A stretch of 12,793 nt of DNA, from the NCBI GenBank assembly GCA_900754715.1, contig CAAEDX010000129.1, positions 1 to 12,793 on the forward strand. Reading direction: 5' to 3'. A program made the position numbers and the translations under genes. The notes below the pieces were generated by a model. The model saw nothing but the letters and a program-made list of their open reading frames with translations. It ran no database searches and was not told the DNA's origin. How positions within the stretch are numbered: position 1 is the first letter of the stretch; the number at the start of each line of letters is the position of its first letter. Shown here piece after piece: positions 6,108 to 12,793 of this stretch. This DNA is from Erysipelotrichaceae bacterium. GTDB taxonomy: Bacteria > Bacillota_I > Bacilli_A > Erysipelotrichales > Erysipelotrichaceae.

Positions 6108-7373
6108 ATGAGGGAGAAAAAGTACAGACTGCCTCAGCAGTCAAAACGAAAGATCAACTACACGCATCTGGGCATGCTCTGCGGCATTGCGGTCGCTGCG
6201 CTCGTGCTGGTGATAGCCGCTGTGGTCATCGTGGTGCGTGTCATCACTTATGACCCTTTTCCAGAAGACGCTTCTTTAACCAAGGAAGCAGGAAGCGTGC
6301 AAAGCGAGATCAGCGAAGAAGATGCACTGAAGATCCGCTATCCTTCCTTCGAGGATGAAAATCTTGACCAGGCCGTGCAAGATGTCGTGAAACAGCTGCG
6401 CGAAAATACAGATGGCGAGGATACCGTCATCGATTATCGCAGCAAGACGATATTCGATACATATACTTCGGTGCTCTTCAAGATCACAAAGACGGCGGAG
6501 GACGGCAGCACCAAGATCAGCTATGCGTCAATGCTATATGACGGCAATGCCCAGAAGGCGCTGAGCGTAGACGATGTGTTTCGCAATCAGGTCGAACGCG
6601 ATCTGCTCGATGGTCGCAAGCTGGAAGATGTCACTGCCATGGAGCTGAATGAGAAAGATGTCACATTGTATTTCAGTGATGGCAAGAGCTTGCCGATCGT
6701 CTTTTCCGAACATAAGGAATATATCGCGCTGAATGATCCTGATATTCCCAGCCTTTATCAAAATGAGCCCTTGAGCATCGCCGAAAGTCCGCAGATCGAT
6801 CCAGATAAACCGATGGTTGCGATCACATTTGATGATGGCCCCAATCCCGCGACCACGCCTGAACTGCTCGATCTGCTCAAAAAATATGACGTGCGCTGCA
6901 CGTTCTTCATGGTCGGCAAGAACGCGGAGGCAAATCCGGATATCGTCAAGCGCATCTATCAGGAAGGTCATGAGCTGGGCAATCATTCCTGGGATCACGC
7001 GGATCTTTCGCAGCTGAGCGAAGCACAGATCATCGAGGAACTGCAGAGCACTGATGACGCCATCTTCAAGGCCTGCGGCCACGACCCGCTCTATATCCGT
7101 CCGCCCTTTGGCGCCATGTCGGATGTGTATCAAAATACGGTGGACAGAGATTCGATCTTGTGGACCATCGACACCAGGGACTGGGAGAGCCATGATGCCA
7201 GCAAGATCAAAAAGATCATTGATACTTATGTCAGCGATGGTTCGATCATCTTGCTTCATGACATTCACGAGGACAGTGTCAAAGCGATGAAGAGCGTCAT
7301 TCCCGAACTGCTGGAAAAAGGATATCAGCTGGTCACGGTCAGTGACCTGTATAAATATGGCAGGATCTCATGA
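6108..7373 (+). CDS. Membrane-anchored polysaccharide (peptidoglycan) deacetylase
   Basis: NodB-family metal-dependent deacetylase, probably removing N-acetyl groups from peptidoglycan or another surface glycan outside the membrane. The 421 residues comprise a basic N-terminus, one membrane anchor (about 22-46), a middle domain (about 65-210) resembling the DUF3298/PdaC-PgdA type, and a C-terminal NodB domain (about 235-415). All catalytic motifs are present: TFDDGP (240-245, with D242 and D243), HSWDH (293-297, metal-binding H293 and H297), RPPFG (331-335), DTRDWES (355-361) and LLHDIH (382-387). A purine-rich GGAGCGGG (6092-6099) is 8 nt before the ATG; an out-of-frame ATG lies at 6104. It is a single gene between the tRNA terminator and the ybeY promoter; a weak TTGTGT/TATTTA pair (6035-6062) may be its promoter. 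Sequence does not tell a PgdA-like from a PdaC-like substrate. Confidence 0.9.
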   Translation: MREKKYRLPQQSKRKINYTHLGMLCGIAVAALVLVIAAVVIVVRVITYDPFPEDASLTKEAGSVQSEISEEDALKIRYPSFEDENLDQAVQDVVKQLRENTDGEDTVIDYRSKTIFDTYTSVLFKITKTAEDGSTKISYASMLYDGNAQKALSVDDVFRNQVERDLLDGRKLEDVTAMELNEKDVTLYFSDGKSLPIVFSEHKEYIALNDPDIPSLYQNEPLSIAESPQIDPDKPMVAITFDDGPNPATTPELLDLLKKYDVRCTFFMVGKNAEANPDIVKRIYQEGHELGNHSWDHADLSQLSEAQIIEELQSTDDAIFKACGHDPLYIRPPFGAMSDVYQNTVDRDSILWTIDTRDWESHDASKIKKIIDTYVSDGSIILLHDIHEDSVKAMKSVIPELLEKGYQLVTVSDLYKYGRIS

Positions 7374-7374
7374 T

Positions 7375-7399
7375 GACGGGTGCGATGCGCCCGTCGTTT
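7375..7399 (+). terminator. Probable terminator of the deacetylase gene
   Basis: GACGGGTGC (7375-7383) and GCGCCCGTC (7387-7395) form a 9-bp stem with one G-U pair and a 3-nt loop, 1 nt after the stop codon. The following GTTTATT is a weak T-tract, so termination may be partial. Confidence 0.45.
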
Positions 7400-7404
7400 A
7401 TTCA

Positions 7405-7433
7405 TGTTTATTTCAGGCGATCCATGGTATAAT
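7405..7433 (+). promoter_or_regulatory. ybeY operon promoter (extended -10)
   Basis: TGGTATAAT (7425-7433) is an extended -10 with a perfect TATAAT. The -35 region (TGTTTA, 7405-7410, 17 bp away) is poor, as is usual for extended -10 promoters. The predicted start is about 7440, which also argues for the ybeY start at 7464 over an upstream ATG. Confidence 0.55.
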
Positions 7434-7463
7434 GAGTTAGCGAAATGGTTGGTGAGAACAAAA

Positions 7464-7934
7464 ATGGAAATCACAATTTGCAATCAGAGCGGAGAGGAAC
7501 GATGGGATGACTATCAACATGATTTCGAGGCGGTGCTGGATCGGGCAGCGTCGCTGATCGAAATTGAGGAGGATGCCTGCGTCTCCGTCATCTTCGTGAC
7601 CCCTGCGCAGATTCACGAGCTCAACCGCAGCTACCGCGGCATCGATCGTCCTACGGACGTCATCAGCTTCGCCTTGCACGATGCTATGGAGGATTATGAG
7701 ATGGAGGGCGGCGAAGCAGCCGAACTGGGCGATATCTTCATCAATGTGCAGGCAGTGCAAGATCAGGCCGCGGAATACGGTCATTCTCAGCGCCGCGAGG
7801 TCTGCTTCCTGTTTACCCACGGTCTGCTTCATCTGCTTGGTTATGACCACATGAACGAAGCAGATGAAGCAGTGATGTTCAAGCTTCAGGATGAGATACT
7901 GGATGAACTGGTTAAAAGAGAAGCTGCGGCATAA
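7464..7934 (+). CDS. ybeY: YbeY, 16S rRNA maturation endoribonuclease
   Basis: Single-strand-specific, metal-dependent endoribonuclease acting in 16S rRNA 3'-end maturation and ribosome quality control. The 156 residues have normal length, with ELNRSYRGIDRPTDVISFA (52-70), LGDIFI (88-93) and the zinc motif HGLLHLLGYDH (H119, H123, H129). The frame is open further upstream to an ATG at 7380, but the ATG at 7464 is chosen: it has GGTGAG (7451-7456) 7 nt upstream, lies downstream of the predicted promoter and gives the family's usual N-terminus. It overlaps dgkA and heads a run of overlapping genes that also includes era, another 30S biogenesis factor. Conservation of the ybeY-era link supports a shared role. 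Confidence 0.95.
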   Translation: MEITICNQSGEERWDDYQHDFEAVLDRAASLIEIEEDACVSVIFVTPAQIHELNRSYRGIDRPTDVISFALHDAMEDYEMEGGEAAELGDIFINVQAVQDQAAEYGHSQRREVCFLFTHGLLHLLGYDHMNEADEAVMFKLQDEILDELVKREAAA

Positions 7935-8280
7935 GTTCGGCTATGCGCTGAGCGGCGTGCTCAGCGGCCTGCGCAATGATTCCAGCATCGCCCTGCAATG
8001 CGTGCTGGGACTGATTACGATCATCGTATGTCTGTTCCTGCCGCTTTCCGCGTTGGAGTGGTGCGTCATCCTGATCATGGTCTTTCTTGTCATTGCCATG
8101 GAATTCGTCAATTCGGCCATTGAGAAAACAGTGGATTACATTTCCACGCAGCGCCACCCGGCTGCTAAACAGATCAAAGACCTGGCTGCCGGCGCGGTCT
8201 TGCTCATCTCCATATGCGCGCTGTGCGTGGGCATCATCATTATTGGAGGAAAGTTATATTGGATCATCTTCGGGAAATGA
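7903..8280 (+). CDS. dgkA: Diacylglycerol/undecaprenol kinase
   Basis: Small integral-membrane lipid kinase of the prokaryotic DgkA family. Gram-positive members mostly phosphorylate undecaprenol, feeding the carrier lipid for cell-wall synthesis. The 125 residues show three hydrophobic helices (about 30-48, 51-70 and 97-117), the catalytic motif MEFVNSAIEKTVD (66-78, with E67, N70 and E74), the HPAAKQIKDLAAGAV segment (85-99) and an N-terminal amphipathic part. The start at 7903 is preferred because AGGATGAG (7888-7895) lies upstream; an ATG at 7891 would add four residues but has no usable ribosome-binding site. The gene overlaps ybeY at its 5' end and cdd at its 3' end, so translation is likely coupled. 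Confidence 0.9.
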   Translation: MNWLKEKLRHKFGYALSGVLSGLRNDSSIALQCVLGLITIIVCLFLPLSALEWCVILIMVFLVIAMEFVNSAIEKTVDYISTQRHPAAKQIKDLAAGAVLLISICALCVGIIIIGGKLYWIIFGK

Positions 8281-8666
8281 AAGAGAAAGCGGATGACGCG
8301 CGTGCTCATGCCTACGCGCCTTATTCGGGATTTTGTGTAGGTGCCTGCGTTCGGACAAAAGCGGGCAGGCTGTATGGCGGAGCCAACGTGGAAAATGCCT
8401 CATATGGGCTGACATGCTGCGCGGAGCGCAATGCGCTTTTCGCGGCGTATGCCGACGGAGCTCGCGCCGATGATATCGAGGCTTTGCTGCTGACAGGGCC
8501 AGATGAACGGCTGCTTGCCCCTTGCGGCGCCTGCCGCCAGGTCATACATGAGCTGATGCGCCCTGATGCCATGGTGATCATGACAAAAGGCGCATCCTAT
8601 CGGATCATGCGCGTCCGTGAGCTTTTGCCCTTTGCATTTGATAAGGAGGATCTTAATGGGATATAA
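8259..8666 (+). CDS. cdd: Cytidine deaminase
   Basis: Cytosolic zinc enzyme that deaminates cytidine and deoxycytidine to uridine forms in pyrimidine salvage. The TTG at 8259 is the chosen start: GGAGGA (8245-8250) is 8 nt upstream, and it places 17 residues before AYAPYS, close to the usual family N-terminus. An in-frame ATG at 8277, in an ATGA overlap with the dgkA stop, is the alternative but has no ribosome-binding site. From the TTG the protein has 135 residues. Seen are AYAPYSGF (about 18-25), GANVENASYG (about 43-52), CAERNALF (about 55-62, with zinc Cys and catalytic Glu) and PCGACRQV (about 88-95, two zinc cysteines). The 3' end overlaps era by 11 nt. Confidence 0.94.
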   Translation: MDHLREMKEKADDARAHAYAPYSGFCVGACVRTKAGRLYGGANVENASYGLTCCAERNALFAAYADGARADDIEALLLTGPDERLLAPCGACRQVIHELMRPDAMVIMTKGASYRIMRVRELLPFAFDKEDLNGI

Positions 8667-9546
8667 ATCGGGATTTATTGCGATCATCGGCAGGCCTAAC
8701 GCCGGCAAGAGCACCTTGCTCAATGCCTTGCTGCATCAGAAGATCGCCATCATGTCGCCCAAACCAAATACGACACGCAACAACATCATGGGCATACTGA
8801 CCACGAATGAGGCGCAGTATGTCTTTATCGACACTCCAGGCATCCACAAGCCCAGACATGAGCTGGGCAGGACCTTGAATAAGAATGCTTATACTGCGAT
8901 CGCTGAGGCAGATATCAACGCCCTGATCATCGACATTACCAAGCCTTATGGCAGCGGCGATGCGTTCTTGCTGGAACGGCTGAAGAACAGCGAGGTGCCT
9001 TGCTTCCTGCTCGTCAATAAGATCGATCTGCTGCCGCGCGAACAAGTGCTGGAACGGCTGCTGGAATGGCAGCAGCGCTTTGATTTTGATGAGATCATCC
9101 CGCTGTCGGCCTTGAAAGAAGACAATGTGGATGAGCTGCTGCGCGTGATCGACAGCTATCTGCAGGAAGGAGTCAAATACTTTCCGGATGACATGGTGAG
9201 CGACCATGGCGAGAATTTCCGCATTGCGGAGATCATCCGAGAAAAGATCCTGTTTCGCACCGAAGAAGAAGTGCCGCATAGCATTGCGGTCGTGATCGAA
9301 AATCGGGAAGAGGACGACACACAGATCTTCTTGCAGGCGATGGTGATCGTGGAACGGCCTACGCAGAAATCGATCCTGATCGGCAAGCAGGGCAGCATGA
9401 TCCGCTCGATCCGCATTGCGGCTCAGCGCGAACTGCGTCAGATGCTTGGCAAACGAGTGCAGCTTGAGCTCTATGTGCGCGTGGAAGAAAACTGGCGCAA
9501 CCGCGAGAGCAAGCTGCGACAGTTTGGCTACGATGAGCATGAATGA
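8656..9546 (+). CDS. era: GTPase Era
   Basis: Essential GTPase that binds 16S rRNA near its 3' end and assists 30S subunit assembly. The 296 residues carry all G motifs: G1 GRPNAGKS (12-19), G2 within PNTTR (37-41), G3 DTPG (59-62), G4 NKID (121-124) and G5 SAL (151-153). A C-terminal KH domain follows, with its GxxG loop in GKQGSMI (243-249). The ATG at 8656 is chosen because AAGGAGGA (8643-8650) lies 5 nt upstream; the frame is open upstream of it, but a start there would lengthen the N-terminus beyond the family norm. It overlaps cdd (11 nt) and recO (14 nt). Confidence 0.97.
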   Translation: MGYKSGFIAIIGRPNAGKSTLLNALLHQKIAIMSPKPNTTRNNIMGILTTNEAQYVFIDTPGIHKPRHELGRTLNKNAYTAIAEADINALIIDITKPYGSGDAFLLERLKNSEVPCFLLVNKIDLLPREQVLERLLEWQQRFDFDEIIPLSALKEDNVDELLRVIDSYLQEGVKYFPDDMVSDHGENFRIAEIIREKILFRTEEEVPHSIAVVIENREEDDTQIFLQAMVIVERPTQKSILIGKQGSMIRSIRIAAQRELRQMLGKRVQLELYVRVEENWRNRESKLRQFGYDEHE

Positions 9547-10285
9547 GCTGGAAACAGAAGCGATCGTCGTCGCCAGCAGGGAATACCGCGAACGCGATCT
9601 GCTGGTGACCCTGCTTACGCCGCAGGGGAAACAAGGGGTCAATGCCCGGGGCACCTTAAAGATCGACAGCCGCAACGCTGCCGCCTTACAGCTGTGCACC
9701 AAAGGCATCTATCGCCTCAGCCGCAGCGGCACGCTGGCCTCATTGAAACAGGCGGTGATCATGGAAAGCTATCCAAAGCTGAAGCGCTCGCTGCTGGGCA
9801 CGGCCATGGCGCAGGTGCTCTGTGAGATCGCAGATCAGGCTCAGGATGATCCAGCTTGCTTTACGCTGCTGGACGGCGCTTTGACAGATATGGAACAAAG
9901 CGGTGATCTTTACAGCGCGCCTTGCGTGTTTATCAACCGCATGTGTGCGCTGGCCGGCATCGCCCCGATGGTGGATGGCTGTGCGCGCTGCGGCCGCAAG
10001 GATGAGATCAGCTCGCTCTCACTGCGCCAGGGCGGCTTCTTGTGCCGTTTTTGCGCAGCCGCGCTGCATGAGCCGCGCTGGGAAAAAGAAAGGCTGCGGC
10101 GCTTTCGGCTGATCGCTCACGCCGATATGGACAAGCTGGCCATCCTGCGTGAGCACATACGCTGTGATCTTGATGATCTTCAGCATATCCTGTCGTTTTA
10201 CCGCGAATACAGCGGCGTCAGTATTCGCGGAGCAGTTTTCCTGAAGACTGCCGCCGCACTGGAAAAGACGCATGAACGGCGCTGA
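9533..10285 (+). CDS. recO: RecO, recombination mediator
   Basis: DNA repair protein that, with RecR and RecF, loads RecA onto SSB-coated single-stranded DNA. The 250 residues have an N-terminal OB-fold (about 5-80, with the TLLTPQGKQGVNARG segment at 26-40), a helical middle, and a zinc-binding module with C150 and C153 (CARC) and C171 and C174 (CRFC). Two ATGs six nt apart (9533 and 9539) could both serve; both lie within the end of era and neither has a clear ribosome-binding site, which points to translational coupling with era. The wider open frame upstream is a shadow of era. This is the last gene of the ybeY operon. Confidence 0.92.
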   Translation: MSMNELETEAIVVASREYRERDLLVTLLTPQGKQGVNARGTLKIDSRNAAALQLCTKGIYRLSRSGTLASLKQAVIMESYPKLKRSLLGTAMAQVLCEIADQAQDDPACFTLLDGALTDMEQSGDLYSAPCVFINRMCALAGIAPMVDGCARCGRKDEISSLSLRQGGFLCRFCAAALHEPRWEKERLRRFRLIAHADMDKLAILREHIRCDLDDLQHILSFYREYSGVSIRGAVFLKTAAALEKTHERR

Positions 10286-10341
10286 ACAAATGTTCGCCGG
10301 CGCATATTGATTTTTTTACTTTAGAAATGATTAACTGAACA

Positions 10342-10370
10342 TGGACAAACGGCCTCAAAAATGATATATA
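10342..10370 (+). promoter_or_regulatory. glyQS promoter
   Basis: TGGACA (10342-10347), a 17-bp spacer and TATATA (10365-10370), with an upstream TG (10362-10363) giving an extended -10. The predicted transcript start is about 10377. Other AT-rich -10 choices overlap (10367-10379). It lies in the 166-nt gap after recO. Confidence 0.6.
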
Positions 10371-10381
10371 TTATATTATCT

Positions 10382-10414
10382 ATCCGTCTGTCCTTTTTTG
10401 TCGTACAGACGGAT
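10382..10414 (+). promoter_or_regulatory. Perfect hairpin at the 5' end of the glyQS leader
   Basis: ATCCGTCTGT (10382-10391) and ACAGACGGAT (10405-10414) are perfect 10-bp inverted repeats around a 13-nt T-rich loop. No T-tract follows the stem, so it is not an intrinsic terminator. It begins about 5 nt after the predicted transcript start. It could protect the mRNA 5' end or be an operator. No T-box-like structure is visible in this short leader. Confidence 0.55.
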
Positions 10415-10451
10415 CGAAACGAGAAAGCAGAGTATGAAAGGGGTGCTTGAT

Positions 10452-11831
10452 GTGAGCGGAAAAACATTTGATACGATCGTTGCACATATGAAGAATTCAG
10501 GATTTGTCTTCCAGGGTTCAGAGATTTACGGAGGACTGTCCAATACATGGGATTTCGGCCCGCTAGGCGTGGAATTCAAGAATAATGTAAAAAAAGCGTG
10601 GTGGAAACGCTTCATCCAGGAGGATCCGCATAATGTCGGCATTCAGAGCGCGATCCTGATGAATCCGCAGGTCTGGGTGGCCAGCGGACATGTCGGCGGC
10701 TTCAGCGATCCGCTGATGGATTGCAAGCAGTGCAAGACAAGGCATCGTGCCGATCAGCTCATCGAGACCGCTACTCAAGGCGAGGTCAATCCCAGCGGCT
10801 GGAGCAATGAGCAGATGATGGAGTACATCCGTGAACATCACATTGCCTGCCCCAACTGCGGCGCGCATGATTTTACGGACATCCGTCAGTTCAACCTGAT
10901 GTTCAAGACTTTTCAGGGCGTGGTCGAGGATGCGAAGAGCACGATCTATCTGCGTCCGGAAACGGCACAGGGCATGTTCGTGAACTTCAAGAATGTCCAG
11001 CGTTCCATGCGCAAGAAACTGCCGTTTGGCATCGGCCAGATCGGCAAAAGTTTCCGAAATGAGATCACGCCGGGAAACTTTATCTTCCGTACGCGCGAAT
11101 TCGAGCAGATGGAACTGGAATTCTTCACCCGGCCGGGAGAAGACCTCAAATGGTATGAATACTATAAAGAATATTGCATGAAATTCCTGCAGGATCTGGG
11201 CATCAGTGCGGATCATCTGCGTCTGCGCGAGCATTCCAAAGAAGAGCTCGCACACTATTCCAACGGAACCAGCGATATCGAATATAATTTCGGTGCGCCG
11301 ATCGGCTGGGGCGAACTGTGGGGCATTGCCGACCGCACCGATTATGATCTCAAGGCCCATATGGAAACAAGCAAGCAGAGCCTGGAGTACTTTGACCAGG
11401 AAAGCGGAGAGAAGTTCGTTCCTTACTGCATCGAGCCAAGTGTCGGTGTAGAGCGGATGATGCTCGCCCTGATGGCTGAGGCATATGAAGAAGAACAGCT
11501 GGAGAAAGACACCCGTGTCGTGCTGCACCTGCATCCGTTCTTGGCGCCGTTCAAGGCTTGCGTGATGCCGCTCTCCAAGAAGCTGGCTGAGCCGGCTGCT
11601 GCGCTTTATCAGGATCTTTGCAAAGTGATGAACTGCGAATATGATGAAGCCGGCAGCATCGGCAAGCGCTATCGCCGTCAGGATGCCATCGGCACGCCGT
11701 TCTGCATCACGTATGACTTTGAAAGCGCCGATGATGGCTGCGTGACCGTAAGACACCGTGATTCCATGGAACAGGTACGGGTACGCATCGATGAGCTGGA
11801 AAGCTACATCACTTCACGCATCGGCCTTTGA
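10452..11831 (+). CDS. glyQS: Glycyl-tRNA synthetase, alpha2 type
   Basis: Class II synthetase that charges tRNA-Gly in the cytoplasm. It is the single-chain, homodimeric type found in Staphylococcus, Mycobacterium and eukaryotes, not the two-gene glyQ/glyS form. The GTG at 10452 is chosen because AAAGGGGTG (10437-10445) is 6 nt upstream and the product [10 protein letters not shown] matches the family N-terminus; in-frame ATGs at 10398 and 10434 have poorer sites. Of 459 residues, seen are [20 protein letters not shown] (20-39), two Cys pairs C91/C94 and C133/C136 that may bind zinc, motif 2 around [19 protein letters not shown] (201-219), motif 3 [11 protein letters not shown] (330-340) and an anticodon-binding domain (about 355-459). 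dnaG follows after 11 nt. Confidence 0.96.
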   Translation: MSGKTFDTIVAHMKNSGFVFQGSEIYGGLSNTWDFGPLGVEFKNNVKKAWWKRFIQEDPHNVGIQSAILMNPQVWVASGHVGGFSDPLMDCKQCKTRHRADQLIETATQGEVNPSGWSNEQMMEYIREHHIACPNCGAHDFTDIRQFNLMFKTFQGVVEDAKSTIYLRPETAQGMFVNFKNVQRSMRKKLPFGIGQIGKSFRNEITPGNFIFRTREFEQMELEFFTRPGEDLKWYEYYKEYCMKFLQDLGISADHLRLREHSKEELAHYSNGTSDIEYNFGAPIGWGELWGIADRTDYDLKAHMETSKQSLEYFDQESGEKFVPYCIEPSVGVERMMLALMAEAYEEEQLEKDTRVVLHLHPFLAPFKACVMPLSKKLAEPAAALYQDLCKVMNCEYDEAGSIGKRYRRQDAIGTPFCITYDFESADDGCVTVRHRDSMEQVRVRIDELESYITSRIGL

Positions 11832-11842
11832 GCTGAACGAAC

Positions 11843-12793
11843 ATGGCTCGTTTAAGTGAACAGGAAATCAGCCAGGTGCGCGCACGGGCCAGCATCGTCG
11901 ATGTGATCTCGCATTACATCCCGCTCAGCAAGCGCGGCAGGAACTATCGCGCGATCTGCCCGTTTCACGATGACCATGATCCTTCGATGAACATCTCGGA
12001 AGACAAACAGATCTTCAAATGCTTTGTCTGCGGCGCAGGCGGCAATGTCTTCAGCTTCGTGCAGAAGTATGAGAAGATCTCTTTCATCGAAGCAGTTTAT
12101 AAAGTGGCGGAGTATTCCGGCGTGACGCTTTCTGCGCCGCTGGAGCGTGTGAGCGCCCCGGCGGTGGATCCGCATATCGCCGCTTTGCATAAGGTGCTCG
12201 ATGAGATGATCCAATATACGCGCTATGAGCTTGATACCGAGGCCGGAGCGCAGTGCCGTGCCTATCTGGGAAGGCGCGGCCTGGATGAGGAGATCATCCA
12301 GCGGTTTCAGATCGGCTATAACCCGCATGATGACGCGCTGTATCGCTATCTGCACGCCAAAGGCTTCAGCGATAATGACATGGTGGAATGCGGAGTGGCC
12401 GGGCTGTCCGGCTCACGCATGACGGATCGCTTTGCCAACCGCATGCTCGTGCCGATCCATGACACCTATGGCAATCCTGTCGGTTTTACGGCTCGTCGTC
12501 TGGATGATTCGCTGGATGAAGCAAAATATATCAATACCGCTGAGACGACGCTCTATCATAAAGGCAGCCTGCTGTTCAATTATCACCGGGTAAAGGAACA
12601 TGCCCGCGGTGAGCAGCGCGTGTTCCTGGTCGAAGGTGCCATGGACGTCCTGGCCTTTGAAAAAGCTGGCATGCACAACGCGCTGGCTACGTTAGGTACC
12701 GCCTGTACCGAAGAACAGCTCCATCTGCTCAAAGCGCTGCGCTGCGTCATCTGTGTCTGCTATGACGGCGATACGGCCGGTCAGAACGCGACA
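11843..12793 (+). CDS. dnaG: DNA primase DnaG, 3' end outside the window
   Basis: Primase that makes the RNA primers for chromosome replication at the fork, together with the replicative helicase. The first 317 residues are present and the frame is open to the window end. The N-terminal zinc domain has C39, H42, C60 and C63 in ICPFHDDHDPS and FKCFVCGAGGNVF. The catalytic core shows YLGRRGL (141-147), FQIGY (155-159) and a TOPRIM fold with VEGAMDVLAF (263-272, catalytic E264; many homologues have EGYMD) and YDGDTAG (307-313). The ATG at 11843 matches the family N-terminus but has no clear ribosome-binding site, so translation probably continues from glyQS 11 nt upstream. In many Firmicutes rpoD follows, beyond this window. 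Confidence 0.96.
   Translation, partial: MARLSEQEISQVRARASIVDVISHYIPLSKRGRNYRAICPFHDDHDPSMNISEDKQIFKCFVCGAGGNVFSFVQKYEKISFIEAVYKVAEYSGVTLSAPLERVSAPAVDPHIAALHKVLDEMIQYTRYELDTEAGAQCRAYLGRRGLDEEIIQRFQIGYNPHDDALYRYLHAKGFSDNDMVECGVAGLSGSRMTDRFANRMLVPIHDTYGNPVGFTARRLDDSLDEAKYINTAETTLYHKGSLLFNYHRVKEHARGEQRVFLVEGAMDVLAFEKAGMHNALATLGTACTEEQLHLLKALRCVICVCYDGDTAGQNAT

Noticed and set aside
7380..7463. N-terminal extension of ybeY from the ATG at 7380
   Set aside because: It spans the terminator-like hairpin and the extended -10 promoter and would add 28 residues absent from the family; the ATG at 7464 has a ribosome-binding site and the right N-terminus.
8617..8655. Upstream start for era at 8617
   Set aside because: It lies within cdd without a ribosome-binding site, while AAGGAGGA sits 5 nt before the ATG at 8656, which gives the normal Era length.
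10277..10317. Terminator after recO (CGGCG/CGCCG arms, then seven T residues)
   Set aside because: The stem is short with a bulged inner part, and the T run begins about 11 nt after the stem, too far for a standard intrinsic terminator. The short palindrome GAACAAATGTTC inside it looks like chance.
10286..10451. T-box or glycine riboswitch before glyQS
   Set aside because: The predicted leader is too short and none of the conserved T-box or glycine-riboswitch elements can be seen; only the 10-bp hairpin is present.
1..12793. Mobile element, prophage, defence system or CRISPR array
   Set aside because: No transposase, integrase, long inverted or direct repeats, or spacer pattern; nearly all sequence is accounted for by conserved housekeeping genes.

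Overview
The window looks like a chromosomal core region of a moderately GC-rich Firmicute (Bacillota). The order rpsU - yqfC - yqfD - phoH - ... - ybeY - dgkA - cdd - era - recO - glycyl-tRNA synthetase - dnaG is the Bacillus/Clostridium housekeeping arrangement. The glycyl-tRNA synthetase is the single-chain alpha2 type (GlyQS) rather than glyQ+glyS. Together with the spore-associated pair yqfC/yqfD this suggests an Erysipelotrichia-like or related lineage; that placement is inference. All recognised genes lie on the + strand, and there is no sign of a mobile element, CRISPR array or recent transfer.

Layout. (1) 2-514: the 3' part of an unrecognised Cys-rich gene, ended by a hairpin that overlaps the next promoter. 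(2) 613-3383: mtaB (tRNA ms2t6A37 methylthiotransferase) and murE (UDP-MurNAc-tripeptide ligase), joined by an ATGA overlap. (3) 3415-3655: rpsU (59 aa) with a strong sigma-A-type promoter. (4) 3695-5871: yqfC and yqfD, preceded by a sequence resembling a sporulation sigma-E promoter, then phoH with a possible promoter of its own inside yqfD. (5) 5881-6034: tRNA-Glu(CTC) with promoter and a clear terminator. (6) 6108-7373: a membrane-anchored polysaccharide deacetylase. (7) 7428-10285: a tightly overlapping operon ybeY-dgkA-cdd-era-recO for rRNA maturation, lipid recycling, pyrimidine salvage, 30S assembly and recombination repair. (8) 10342-12793: glyQS with a 5'-terminal mRNA hairpin, then dnaG (primase), cut by the window end.

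The genes serve translation (mtaB, rpsU, tRNA-Glu, ybeY, era, glyQS), envelope construction (murE, deacetylase, dgkA) and DNA replication/repair (recO, dnaG), with a small sporulation module inside. I see no wholly new multi-gene system. The points most worth checking are the sigma-E-like promoter before yqfCD, a hairpin sitting between the ribosome-binding site and the start codon of mtaB, the hairpin at the 5' end of the glyQS transcript, the DDPR variant of the MurE substrate motif, and the replacement of the usual pgpH position by a tRNA and a deacetylase gene. Several starts are non-ATG: GTG for yqfC and glyQS, TTG for cdd.
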